From: Mycobacterium cookii
GTDB taxonomy: Bacteria > Actinomycetota > Actinomycetes > Mycobacteriales > Mycobacteriaceae
Direction: 5' to 3'
DNA length: 64,000 nt
NCBI RefSeq assembly: GCF_010727945.1
Contig: NZ_AP022569.1
Coordinates: 2,542,001-2,606,000, forward strand
In this document: positions 25,718-34,471 of the stretch, piece after piece
How positions within the stretch are numbered: position 1 is the stretch's first letter
Layout: each line of letters starts with the position of its first letter
Translations under genes and position numbers: made by a program
Notes under the pieces: generated by a model
Databases searched by the model: none
What the model was told of the DNA's origin: nothing
Seen by the model: the letters and a program-made list of their open reading frames with translations, nothing else

Positions 25718-25739
25718 CCGGCAGTCGATCGATCAGCCG
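25711..25739. terminator. Inverted repeat between convergent transcription units
   Basis: CGGCTGA (25711-25717) pairs perfectly with TCAGCCG (25733-25739) across a 15-base loop, and a T-containing stretch follows on the plus strand. It lies exactly between the stop of the secreted-protein gene and the stop of mceF, so it could act in both directions. The long loop and lack of a U-tract make it a weak call. Confidence 0.3.
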
Positions 25740-25744
25740 TTCGT

Positions 25745-27451
25745 TTATGTCGGAAGCAGGTCTTGCCACTTCTTGGGCGCCGCCGACGCTGCCAGGTCCG
25801 ACTGCTCGTAAAACTTCCCGTCCGCAGTGAGGTAGCGACCGGTACGCGGGTCGTACGTGGCGACCGCGACCGACGGGACGGGCTTAGTTGTCTTGCCGCC
25901 GAACGAACTTGGGGCCGCCTGCGGCCGGCCTCCGTCGATCACTGCCGGTGGCCTCGGGGGCGCAGGCGGCCGGTGCAGGGCGGCCGGCGGCGGTACGTCG
26001 AGTGGCGCTATCGGCGGAAAGTCCGCCGCCTGCGTCGACATGTTGGCCGCCGACGGCACCGGTGGTACGGCCGCGCCCAGCGTGCCCGGCGGTGGAGTCG
26101 CTCCCCGCGGACCGGCGGGTGTTCCCCGTGGGATAGCCCCCAGCGGCAGCGGTGTTCCCTCGATCGGGCCGAAGATTCGTTTGTCCGCGGTGACCCGGTC
26201 GTCGGGTGGTATGCCCTGGGCAAGCAAGTTGGGATCCAGCGGAGACGGGCCGAGCACGTGCTGGCGCATTGCCAACGGCATGTACGGCTTGTCGCTGTTG
26301 CAGATTTCGACGGTGGGCGCGCGCTTTCCGGGATGCCCCATGCACGGATAGTTGCGGGCGCCGCGAACCGCAAGCGGTGAGTCCTGCGGAAGTTTGCAGT
26401 ACAACCCATCCGGGGTGTCGATATCGCTCGTGTCGGCCGGGGATCGCCATTGGCTTTGCGGTAAGAAGCCGACAGTGCAAATCGGCGGATCGTCAACGGT
26501 GAGCGCGAAGTCGCCCCGGGACTGACCGTCGGGCCAGTTCGTACTGCCCGCCGTCTGCTCGTAGGCAACCGCCGCCGGCAGCAGCACTAGCAGCTGCTCA
26601 ATCGAGGGGTGGTAGGTGATGCCGATCTGCCCGATCGTGGTCAGGTTGGCAAGTAACAGCGGCAACGTCGGCTTGATCTGCTGGAAGAGCCGCGAGGCCT
26701 CGTCCAGCGCCCCGGGACCGTTTTGCAACACCGTGCGCACTTGGGAGTCATCGTTGGCCAGCACATCCGAAATCCCGGCAAGGCTACGCGCCCACAGCCG
26801 GATCGAGTCGGTCGTCTGCGCCTGCGCGTTGAGCAGCGGCTGTGCGTCTTCGGTGAGGGCGCGCGTGCGCTCGACAATGCTATTGGAGTCGGCGGAGATT
26901 CGCGACGCCGAATCGGTCAGTGACCCTAAATCGTATCCGGCCCCGTTGAAGGCCTGGAAGGACTCGTCGAGCAGTTGACCGATCTTGTTTTTGGGAAGGC
27001 TCTTGACCAGGGCGCTCACTTGATCGAGCATCGGTCCGACCGCTTGCGGAATCGTGGTGTCGTGCATGGCAATAACTGAGCCGTTGTGCAGATACGGCCC
27101 TGAATCGGTGCGTGGCCGCAAGTCCACGAATTGCTCGCCCACCGCGGACACGCTCAGCACATCGGCTTGCAGGTTCGCCGGGATCTTGGGCGAAGTGCCC
27201 AGCGACAGCGTCGCTTTGGCGCCCTTCGCGGTAAGCGATACGGCAGTGACCTTGCCGACCTGCACTCCGCGGTAGGTCACGTTGGAGAACCGATAAAGAC
27301 CACCGGTCGCCGGCAGCTCGAGGGTGACAGTCATCCGACCGATACCGAGCAGGGTCGGCGCCTGTACGTAGAACAGGGCCATCGCGACCACGCCGATGAT
27401 CCCGATGATCGTGAAGATCAGTAGCTGAATCCGGACGAAGCGCGTCAGCAT
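25745..27451 (-). CDS. mceF: Mce-family substrate-binding protein, MceF position
   Basis: A 568-residue protein, the last of six Mce subunits. One N-terminal membrane helix (LLIFTIIGIIGVVAMALFYV) is followed by the MCE domain (residues ~40-120: GLYRFSNVTYRGVQVGKVTAVSL). A helical region of about 150 residues forms part of the transporter tunnel needle. A proline-rich segment (residues ~420-500) is followed by a C-terminal YDPRTGRYLTADGKFYEQSDLA motif common to MceF proteins. Mce complexes import lipids such as sterols or fatty acids across the mycobacterial envelope. It starts one base after the mceE stop. It contains an RGD tripeptide (QSRGDF). Confidence 0.9.
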   Translation of the reverse strand: MLTRFVRIQLLIFTIIGIIGVVAMALFYVQAPTLLGIGRMTVTLELPATGGLYRFSNVTYRGVQVGKVTAVSLTAKGAKATLSLGTSPKIPANLQADVLSVSAVGEQFVDLRPRTDSGPYLHNGSVIAMHDTTIPQAVGPMLDQVSALVKSLPKNKIGQLLDESFQAFNGAGYDLGSLTDSASRISADSNSIVERTRALTEDAQPLLNAQAQTTDSIRLWARSLAGISDVLANDDSQVRTVLQNGPGALDEASRLFQQIKPTLPLLLANLTTIGQIGITYHPSIEQLLVLLPAAVAYEQTAGSTNWPDGQSRGDFALTVDDPPICTVGFLPQSQWRSPADTSDIDTPDGLYCKLPQDSPLAVRGARNYPCMGHPGKRAPTVEICNSDKPYMPLAMRQHVLGPSPLDPNLLAQGIPPDDRVTADKRIFGPIEGTPLPLGAIPRGTPAGPRGATPPPGTLGAAVPPVPSAANMSTQAADFPPIAPLDVPPPAALHRPPAPPRPPAVIDGGRPQAAPSSFGGKTTKPVPSVAVATYDPRTGRYLTADGKFYEQSDLAASAAPKKWQDLLPT

Positions 27452-28783
27452 CTACCTGCCCCCCTCCGACGGCGGAATCCCTTGCGGCGGTGCAGCATTC
27501 GGCGCAGCTGGCCCCGGAGGCGATGCAGCGGCGGGTCCCGGCAGGGGAGCGCTGAACTGAAGATTCGGCTGAGGCCCCGGCGCTGGTGGGCCAGGTGGCG
27601 GCGGCGCCTGTGGGCCGGCCGGCGGTATCCCGGCCGGTGGCGCCGGCGCGCCGGGTGGCGGCGGACCAGGCCGCGGCCCGAAGCCCCCGTGCAACGGATC
27701 ACGTGTGTACTGCAGGTAGGGCGGGTCCCCGGGCGCGGGTATCTGCTGTTCCCCGAGTTGTCCCCAGTGCGTCCCGAGGAACAGGCCTTGCTTGAGCCGT
27801 GGAATCGAAAGATCCAGTATGACGTGCAGGTTGAAGTAGTCGCCTCGAATGGCGCGGTCGACGAAGTTCTGCGTGAACGGGAACACCGTCAATGCCGCGA
27901 GCGCAGTATCAAGGTCGGGTCCGACGTCGGCGAGCCCCTTGACGGTCGGCTCCAGATTCTTCAGATTTCTGACCAGGTCGGCCTGAGTGTCGTTGATCAG
28001 CCCGGTAGCGGTGTTGCTGAATTTGCGCAGGGCGTCCAGAGCGGCCGTGAGGCGTGGCCGCTCCTTGATCAGCACATCGAGCGCGGGCGGGACCTGACGC
28101 AGCGCCTGGGTGATGACGTCGCGCTGTGCCGCGAAGGTGCCGCCAAGCTGATCCAGTGCCTGGATGGACGCGACGATGTTGTCGCGCTGTTGGTCGAGTG
28201 TCCCCACGAACGTGTCGAAGCGATTGATCAAATCGCGAACGGCGCCCCCACGTCCGGCCAGTGCGGCGCTGAAATTGTGGATGATCTCGCCGATCTGGCT
28301 CAGTCCACCACCGTTGATGATCAGCGACAGCGACGACAGAGTTTGCTCGGTCGAGGGATAGGTCGACGATCGACTCAGCGGGATGGTGGCGCCCGGCCGC
28401 AGCCGGCCCACACCGGGCTGCCCTAGCGGCGGATTGAGCTCCAAGTGCATGGAGCCCAACAGGCTGGTCTGACCGATGCTGGCTTCCACGTTGGCAGGGA
28501 TGGCGAGATCGTGCTTGACCGAGATCTGGACGTCTGCGTGCCAGTCTTTCACCGTCATCGGGCCCACGCTGCCAACCACGACGTCGTCGATCATCACCGG
28601 CGAATTCGACTCCATCGTAATGACATTCGCCAGTTCAACGTGATAGGTATCGGCATCTGGTCCGCGGCCCACCGCGCCGGGCAACGGCAGCGAGTTCAGG
28701 CCGTGGAAGGCACAACCGGTGCCGGTCAGCATCACGCAACATCCGATGGCGAGCAGTCGCCGCACCGCGATCCGGGCGGTCAC
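27452..28783 (-). CDS. mceE: Mce-family lipoprotein, MceE position
   Basis: A 443-residue subunit with an N-terminal signal and a cysteine at residue 24 (MLTGTGCAFHG), the place of the lipobox Cys in MceE/LprK proteins; the -3 residue is Gly rather than Leu, so lipidation is likely but not textbook. The MCE domain follows (residues ~45-125), then a long helical segment (SQIGEIIHNFSAAL onwards). The last ~90 residues are almost entirely proline, glycine and alanine. It overlaps mceD by ATGA. An RGD tripeptide occurs in AIRGDYF. It works as one of six subunits of the Mce lipid channel. Confidence 0.9.
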   Translation of the reverse strand: MTARIAVRRLLAIGCCVMLTGTGCAFHGLNSLPLPGAVGRGPDADTYHVELANVITMESNSPVMIDDVVVGSVGPMTVKDWHADVQISVKHDLAIPANVEASIGQTSLLGSMHLELNPPLGQPGVGRLRPGATIPLSRSSTYPSTEQTLSSLSLIINGGGLSQIGEIIHNFSAALAGRGGAVRDLINRFDTFVGTLDQQRDNIVASIQALDQLGGTFAAQRDVITQALRQVPPALDVLIKERPRLTAALDALRKFSNTATGLINDTQADLVRNLKNLEPTVKGLADVGPDLDTALAALTVFPFTQNFVDRAIRGDYFNLHVILDLSIPRLKQGLFLGTHWGQLGEQQIPAPGDPPYLQYTRDPLHGGFGPRPGPPPPGAPAPPAGIPPAGPQAPPPPGPPAPGPQPNLQFSAPLPGPAAASPPGPAAPNAAPPQGIPPSEGGR

Positions 28784-30228
28784 GGTTGCGGGCCTTCGGC
28801 TGGAAGCAGCATTCCCGGTACGCTCGGCGCCGGCGGCGGGGCCTCCGGTCTCGACGGCGGTGGCGGCAGCGGCATCGCCGCCCCCGGTATCCGGGGCAGT
28901 GGCACCGACGGTGCCGGGCCGGGTACAGCCGAGTCACCGTTCAGTCCGGTGTACGCAGACACGGCCGGCGGGGTTTCCGGCGGTCCAGGCTTCGGGCCCG
29001 CGCCGCCGGGTGCGAGCCGCGCTTCGCTGTATTCGACGTTGGCCGGGTCGACCGACTTCTGAATGAATGGATCGATCGGGATTGGCAGGCTGTTGAAGTT
29101 CAGCACCCGCAAACCGGGCCCGAGGAACAGCGAGCACAGCTTGCCCGATTCGGTTGACGTGACGTTCCCGATCGCTTGGACTTGTCCGCACCCAGGAATC
29201 GGCAGCGGAAGGAGCAGACCGGACTGCACGGGATTGGCGAAATCCGCGATCCCGAATCCACCCACGATGGTTCCGGTATCGGCGTTGTAGTCGTTGAAGA
29301 AGTTGCTGAGCGCGGTCGGCGCGCCGTGCAGAATGTTCTCCAGACCCATGTGCTGATCGACGAGAGGCTGGATGGCCTTACCCAATCGGTCAATCTGCTC
29401 ACTGGCCTCATCGCGGGTCCCGGCGATGAAACGCTGCACCTCGCCGACCGCCGACGACAGGTCGGTCAGCGCCGCGTCCAGCTCGGATTTGTTGTCGTTG
29501 ACCACGCTGGTGAGCGTGGCCAGTCGGTTGTTGAACTGCACCATCTGAATGTTGCTGTCGCGCAGCGCGGTGACGAAGATCTGCAAATTCTTGATGATGT
29601 CGACGATGTTGCCGCTGCCGTTCGAGATGGTCCGCGCCACTCCGGACAGCTGAGCCAGCGTCTGGCGCAACTTCTCGCCGTTACCACCCTCTAGCGCGTT
29701 GGCGGCGCTGTCGATGAACCGCGATATCGACGGTGTCGACACCTTGGCGTTCGGGCCCAAATCCGTTGCCAACCGCATCAATTGGGATTTGACCTCGTCC
29801 CACTCCACCGGAACGGCCGTGCGCTCGACCGGTATCACCGCACCGTCAGCCATGACCGGGCCGCTGGTCCGGTAGGAGGGAGTGAGCTCAACGTACCGGG
29901 CGGCCACCAGGTTCTGGGTGACGATAACCGCTTTCGCGTCAGCCGGAATAGGCACGTCGCGGTCGACGTGCAAGGTCATCTTCGCCTTCGTACCCTGGGG
30001 CTCAATGGATTTGATGGTGCCGACTTTGACACCCGAAACCCGCACCTGGTCACCGGGATAAATCGCGGTGGCCGACGTGAAGTAGGCGGTGATGGTGTTC
30101 GGGCCGAAAAAGATCTGTCGCACCGCGAAGGCCGCACCGGCAACGAGAAGCCCCGCCAGGACTACGGCGGCGATGGACGTGAGCCTGTTGCGCGGAAGTC
30201 GGGAGATCCTCGAGGTCACCGACATCAT
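28780..30228 (-). CDS. mceD: Mce-family substrate-binding protein, MceD position
   Basis: A 482-residue subunit. One membrane helix (IAAVVLAGLLVAGAAFAV) is followed by the MCE domain (TITAYFTSATAIYPGDQVRVSGVKVGTIKSIEP), a long helical needle region and a proline-rich C-terminal tail of about 70 residues. The ATG at 30228 overlaps the mceC stop as ATGA; a longer frame upstream would run into mceC and is not needed. A cysteine pair in IPGCGQVQAIG and SGKLCSLFL may form a disulfide in the periplasmic part. It is part of the lipid importer encoded by the operon. Confidence 0.9.
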   Translation of the reverse strand: MMSVTSRISRLPRNRLTSIAAVVLAGLLVAGAAFAVRQIFFGPNTITAYFTSATAIYPGDQVRVSGVKVGTIKSIEPQGTKAKMTLHVDRDVPIPADAKAVIVTQNLVAARYVELTPSYRTSGPVMADGAVIPVERTAVPVEWDEVKSQLMRLATDLGPNAKVSTPSISRFIDSAANALEGGNGEKLRQTLAQLSGVARTISNGSGNIVDIIKNLQIFVTALRDSNIQMVQFNNRLATLTSVVNDNKSELDAALTDLSSAVGEVQRFIAGTRDEASEQIDRLGKAIQPLVDQHMGLENILHGAPTALSNFFNDYNADTGTIVGGFGIADFANPVQSGLLLPLPIPGCGQVQAIGNVTSTESGKLCSLFLGPGLRVLNFNSLPIPIDPFIQKSVDPANVEYSEARLAPGGAGPKPGPPETPPAVSAYTGLNGDSAVPGPAPSVPLPRIPGAAMPLPPPPSRPEAPPPAPSVPGMLLPAEGPQP

Positions 30229-31343
30229 TGCCCTCCCCCGATCCGGCCGCCATACGTACAGCCAGGGCACAGCGGAGCGCCGTTATACAGCTGCGGGACG
30301 AGCGACCGCGGTACCGGCGACGGGAATCCCGGACCGCGCCCAGTATCGAAGGTGCGGAATCCCCAGAGGTAATCCATGAAGGGCTGGAAGATTTGCGGGA
30401 CAAGGAAGTTCGGGACGAACGCCGAGTAGGCATACATACTGGAGATGGCCTCACCCACGGTGATCTCGAATTTTGCGAGGCCGGGTATTGCTTTCTCGAA
30501 GTTGTCGCGGTTCTTTTCCAGCACCGCAGTCACCGAATTAAGCTTTTGCAGTGCCGGCGCCAACTTACTTTCGTTGTCATGCACCAATCCGGAAAGCTGC
30601 TTGGAAACCATCGACGTAGCCGCAAGCAGTTGAACGATCTCGTTCCGCCGCCCCGCCAAGACCTGCAGCAGATCGTCGGAGTTCAGAATGAGCTTGTTGA
30701 CCTGTTGACTGCGTTCGGACAGGATCCCGGTGACAGCGCTGGCACTCTTGAACAGGTCGGCCAGGCTCGTGTTGCGGTTGTTGAGGCTCTGCGACAACCG
30801 GCTGACTGCGTCAAAGGTAGGTCCCAATTGTGGGGCGATTTGGTTGAGAGTTGCCGACAACGTGTCCAGTGACTGGTTCAGGGTCGCGGTGTTTGTCTGG
30901 TCGGCGTACGCCGTGAAGTCACTGACCGCCTGCGTCAGCGAATAGGGCGAGGAGGTCCGGGATATCGGGATGACATCCAGCGGATGCATTGTTCCGCCGC
31001 CGGCCGACTCCAGGGTCAGCACACGTTCGCCCAGCAGAGTGCCGGTGCGAATGTGCGCGCTGGTGTCCTTGCCGAGCGGAACGTTGCCTTTCATCGTGAA
31101 CGTGACGAGAGCATCGCCGTTGTGCAACGACACATCCGACACCGTGCCAACTTTGATTCCCGACACAGTTACCGCGTTGCCGGTGGCAAGCCCGCCGGCT
31201 TCGGAGAACATCGCCTGGTAGCGGACGTTGGTCGCCAGCGCCACAATCCGATCGGGCGACAGGCCCACCAGGATGAGCATCCCGATCAGGACGGCGCCGA
31301 TGAATCCAGCTTTGATCAGCCCGGTTCCGCGGTATTTCAGCAT
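30225..31343 (-). CDS. mceC: Mce-family substrate-binding protein, MceC position
   Basis: A 372-residue subunit. It has an N-terminal membrane helix (IKAGFIGAVLIGMLILVGL) and an MCE domain (YQAMFSEAGGLATGNAVTVSGIKVGTVSDV). A helical region contains SLNNRNTSLADLFKSASAVTGILSERS, and a short C-terminus ends in CPGCTYGGRIGGGQ. The ATG at 31343 has GGGGAGA upstream and shares one base with the mceB stop (TGATG). It lacks the long proline tail of the D, E and F subunits. It is one of the six subunits predicted to assemble as a hexameric tunnel for lipid transport. Confidence 0.9.
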   Translation of the reverse strand: MLKYRGTGLIKAGFIGAVLIGMLILVGLSPDRIVALATNVRYQAMFSEAGGLATGNAVTVSGIKVGTVSDVSLHNGDALVTFTMKGNVPLGKDTSAHIRTGTLLGERVLTLESAGGGTMHPLDVIPISRTSSPYSLTQAVSDFTAYADQTNTATLNQSLDTLSATLNQIAPQLGPTFDAVSRLSQSLNNRNTSLADLFKSASAVTGILSERSQQVNKLILNSDDLLQVLAGRRNEIVQLLAATSMVSKQLSGLVHDNESKLAPALQKLNSVTAVLEKNRDNFEKAIPGLAKFEITVGEAISSMYAYSAFVPNFLVPQIFQPFMDYLWGFRTFDTGRGPGFPSPVPRSLVPQLYNGAPLCPGCTYGGRIGGGQ

Positions 31344-32392
31344 CAGTGTCTCCCCGGTTCCGGTTCCGGTTCCTCGCACCGCTGCTCATGGGATGTGAAC
31401 CAGGGAGCAATCACGGTCTTGCCTGACAGATCCGTGCCACGGATCGTGATTTGGCAGAGGAAGTACGGGATGGTCGCGCCGAACACGCCGAGCCGGACCA
31501 GCTTGCGAAAGTTCCTGGGCGCCTTCTGAAGTGCGGCATCGAGGCGGTCCTTGTCGCTATCGAGGTTCGGGGCCAGCCGCCTGAGCTGTTCTACGGTGCC
31601 GGACAGCGGTGGCCTTGCTTTGCCCAATAGGTCTGCCAACGTGAGGGTGCCGTTGCTCAGCGCGTCGATGGCGGGACCGAAGGTGTCGCGGTCGTTCGCC
31701 AGTCCCGTCACCAGCTTCTCGAGACGATCGATTGCCCCGGAGAATTGGCCGCCGTCCTTGTTCAGGGTGGCCGCCACGGTGTTCAGGTTGTCGATCAGAT
31801 GCTCGATGGTTTGGTCGTTGTCGGCCAGCGTATTCGTGAACGACGTCGACTTGTTGAACAGCGACTGCAGGGTGCCGCCCTCACCCTGGAACACTTCCAA
31901 CAGCGCTGACGAGAGCGCATTGACATCTCGCGGATTCAGGCCGTGAATAAGCGGTTTCAGTCCTCCGAGCAGCAGATCGAGGTCAAGCGCGGGCGCGGTA
32001 TGACTGACGTTGATCTGCCCGCCGGCCGGCAGCCGCCGAGTCGACCCCGGGCCATCGACCAATTCGAGGTACCGGTCACCGACCAGGTTGAGGTAACGAA
32101 CCGCCGCCTTGGTGCCGTCGGTCAGCACGACGGACCGGTCCGCGTCGAACTTCACCACCACCTTTTTGTCCGGCTGCAGGGCAACACCGTTGACGGTGCC
32201 CACCCGGACGCCGGCGACCCGCACCGAGTCGCCGGCCTTCAGACGTGACGCATCGTTGAAGCGCGCCGAATAGCCGGTGACTGCACCGGTGCGGTACTGG
32301 CCGAAGGTGAAGAACAAAAACAAGGTCAGCACCGACATCACGACGGCAAAGACACCGAACTTGACCAGCGTCGGGCCCAGTGAGCCCCTCAT
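31343..32392 (-). CDS. mceB: Mce-family substrate-binding protein, MceB position
   Basis: A 349-residue subunit with one N-terminal membrane helix (LVKFGVFAVVMSVLTLFLFFTF). The MCE domain follows (VTGYSARFNDASRLKAGDSVRVAGVRVGTVNGVAL), including VRYLNLVGDRYLELVDG, and then the helical region. The C-terminus (EQRCEEPEPEPGRH) is acidic and short. It overlaps mceA by 4 bases. Length is normal for MceB. It belongs to the transporter complex built on the YrbE permeases encoded upstream, with the ATPase (usually mceG) encoded elsewhere; no ATPase gene is present in this window. Confidence 0.9.
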   Translation of the reverse strand: MRGSLGPTLVKFGVFAVVMSVLTLFLFFTFGQYRTGAVTGYSARFNDASRLKAGDSVRVAGVRVGTVNGVALQPDKKVVVKFDADRSVVLTDGTKAAVRYLNLVGDRYLELVDGPGSTRRLPAGGQINVSHTAPALDLDLLLGGLKPLIHGLNPRDVNALSSALLEVFQGEGGTLQSLFNKSTSFTNTLADNDQTIEHLIDNLNTVAATLNKDGGQFSGAIDRLEKLVTGLANDRDTFGPAIDALSNGTLTLADLLGKARPPLSGTVEQLRRLAPNLDSDKDRLDAALQKAPRNFRKLVRLGVFGATIPYFLCQITIRGTDLSGKTVIAPWFTSHEQRCEEPEPEPGRH

Positions 32393-33576
32393 CCTTGTTG
32401 TCCAACCTGAGCGGGATTGCGCGGTGGGCCGTCAATCGGGCCATACAAGAGCTGTTTGAGGCCATCGAAGTTGAGCAGCAACTGCGGATTCCCGTACACC
32501 ACCGGGTTGGAGCCGGTATCTGCGATGAGAACCTTCGCCTTGCTGTTGAAGGGAATCCTGGGAAGGTTCATGCAGTGGGGGCCGCCTGTCGCCGCAACCT
32601 TGGGCAAGTTCTGCGGATACCGATAGCGTTCGGCACCGAACGTGAGACTGGCTGAGATCGCGATGCTCGGTTCCGGCAACGGCGGCGTCTTCGACAACTC
32701 CGCGTCACCGGCGAAAGTGCACGTCAGCGCCGGGGCGTATTCGTTGAGGAGATCGGTAGTCGGCGCCAGTAGGTGGAAAACGTCCGTCAGCCCCTTCCGG
32801 TTGGCGCCCAGGACGTCGTTGCCGACGTTGGCCAAACCGATCGCGCTGATCAGGAATGCGTCAAGGTTGCGTTGCTCGTCGACGATCGACTTGCTGATCT
32901 TCACCGAGTTCTCAAGGGTCTTCACCAGATCCGCCGACGCATCGCCGTAGGCCCTGAATGTCGGTGCTGACATTGCGATGTCGTGGCTCAGCGCGGGAAG
33001 GGACGGATCGAACTTCGCCAGGAACGAGTCGAGGTCGCTGAAGGCCTGACCGATCTTTTCGCCCCGCCCGCTGAGTGCCTGCGAGATAGCACCGAGGGTC
33101 TCGTTGAGCTTCGCGGGGTCGAGTGTGCCCAGCACCGATGTCAGCTGTTTGAACACCGTGTTGACCTCAACGGTGACGTGTTGACTGTCGAGTATCTGAC
33201 CGGCATGCAGGGGCTGCGCTGATGGTTCCGCCGGCGGGACCAGCTCGACGAACTTGGCGCCGAACACCGTTGGCGCGGTGAGGTCGACGAGCACATTGGC
33301 CGGAATCAGGTGCATCTCAGAGGGATACATCGCCAAGTGCAGGACGGCTTGACCGTCGGGCCGCGACTCAATCGAGGCAACCTTGCCCACCTGAACCCCG
33401 TGCATCTTCACTTTCGCGTCCGGGTTCATCACCAGGCCGGCCCGTGGAGACAGCACGGTCACCGGCAGGGTTTCGGTGAAGCTGCCCCGGAATAAGCCCA
33501 CAGCGACGGCAACGATCGCGGCGACAACCGCGACGGACACCAGTCCCGTGAGTACGCGAATCCCGTTGTGGGGCAT
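32389..33576 (-). CDS. mceA: Mce-family substrate-binding protein, MceA position
   Basis: A 395-residue subunit, the first mce gene after the permeases. A membrane helix (LTGLVSVAVVAAIVAVAVGLF) is followed by the MCE domain (PVTVLSPRAGLVMNPDAKVKMHGVQVGKVASIE), then VVFGAKFVEL-type strands and a helical region with QALSGRGEKIGQAFSDLDSFLAKF, a conserved MceA pattern. The C-terminus carries the Mce-A tail with PHCMNLPR. It lies 12 bases after yrbEB. Which numbered mce operon it belongs to cannot be said from the sequence alone; its surroundings differ from the mce1 and mce4 loci I remember. Confidence 0.9.
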   Translation of the reverse strand: MPHNGIRVLTGLVSVAVVAAIVAVAVGLFRGSFTETLPVTVLSPRAGLVMNPDAKVKMHGVQVGKVASIESRPDGQAVLHLAMYPSEMHLIPANVLVDLTAPTVFGAKFVELVPPAEPSAQPLHAGQILDSQHVTVEVNTVFKQLTSVLGTLDPAKLNETLGAISQALSGRGEKIGQAFSDLDSFLAKFDPSLPALSHDIAMSAPTFRAYGDASADLVKTLENSVKISKSIVDEQRNLDAFLISAIGLANVGNDVLGANRKGLTDVFHLLAPTTDLLNEYAPALTCTFAGDAELSKTPPLPEPSIAISASLTFGAERYRYPQNLPKVAATGGPHCMNLPRIPFNSKAKVLIADTGSNPVVYGNPQLLLNFDGLKQLLYGPIDGPPRNPAQVGQQG

Positions 33577-33588
33577 GGAATGTGTTTC

Positions 33589-34455
33589 CTATCCCGAGAG
33601 GTTGAAGTTTCCGTTTGAGCCGTAGATCGACAGCGAAACCAGCAGCGTTACCGATACCACGACGATGAGGGAGGTGCGTACCGCATTGCCGGTTGCCACC
33701 CCGACGCCCTCCGGCCCGCCTGACGCGAAAAACCCGTAGTAGGTATGCAGGAGAAGGACGGCGAGGGCCATCAGCACCGCCTGCAGGAACGACCACAACA
33801 AGTCGATCGGGTTAAGGAAGGTGTTGAAATAGTGGTTGTACAGGCCACCCGACTGGCCGAACAACACCACGGTCGTGAATTGGCTTGCGAGGAAAGACAA
33901 TATGACGGCAATGCTATAAAGCGGGGTTATCGCCAGCATGCCGGCCACGATCCTGGTGCTGACGAGGTACGAGATCGGCCGAATCGCCATCGCTTCCAAC
34001 GCGTCGATTTCTTCACTGATCCGCATGGCGCCCAACTGCGCTGTCACACCGGCACCGAACGTCGCGGCCAAACCGATTCCGGCGACCACCGGTGCCGCGA
34101 TACGGACGTTGATGAACGCCGCCAAGAATCCGGTAAGTGCCTCGATGCCGATATTACCCAGCGAGCTGTAGCCCTGGACCGCGAGCGTGCCACCGGCGGC
34201 CAGCGTCAGGAAGCCGACAATCACAACGGTTCCGCCGATCATTGCCAATGTTCCCGCACCCATGCTGATTTCGGCAATCAGACGGATGATCTCTCGCCCG
34301 TAGCGAGTGACGGCGAAGGGTATGCCGGCCAATGCCTTTCCGTAGAACACGGTGTGGTCGCCAACCGAGGCGAGAGTGCCGACAGGCCTGCGCCATTGAC
34401 CGAACACGCGGAATGCCCGCGGATAGGTCATCCTGAGCGAACGCACTAACGTCAC
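33589..34455 (-). CDS. yrbEB: YrbE-family permease, B subunit
   Basis: A 288-residue MlaE-like inner-membrane permease with five to six hydrophobic segments. It has the signature EISMGAGTLAMIGGTVVIVGFLT near the N-terminus and the cytoplasmic coupling motif EEIDALEAMAIRPISYLVSTRIVAGM. It forms the membrane heterodimer with the A subunit and moves lipid delivered by the Mce tunnel, powered by an MceG-type ATPase. The GTG at 34455 gives the usual N-terminus and has GGTGGGGGA upstream; a frame from 34521 would overlap the A gene. It lies 16 bases after yrbEA. Confidence 0.9.
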   Translation of the reverse strand: MTLVRSLRMTYPRAFRVFGQWRRPVGTLASVGDHTVFYGKALAGIPFAVTRYGREIIRLIAEISMGAGTLAMIGGTVVIVGFLTLAAGGTLAVQGYSSLGNIGIEALTGFLAAFINVRIAAPVVAGIGLAATFGAGVTAQLGAMRISEEIDALEAMAIRPISYLVSTRIVAGMLAITPLYSIAVILSFLASQFTTVVLFGQSGGLYNHYFNTFLNPIDLLWSFLQAVLMALAVLLLHTYYGFFASGGPEGVGVATGNAVRTSLIVVVSVTLLVSLSIYGSNGNFNLSG

Positions 34456-34471
34456 GGCATGTCCCCCACCA

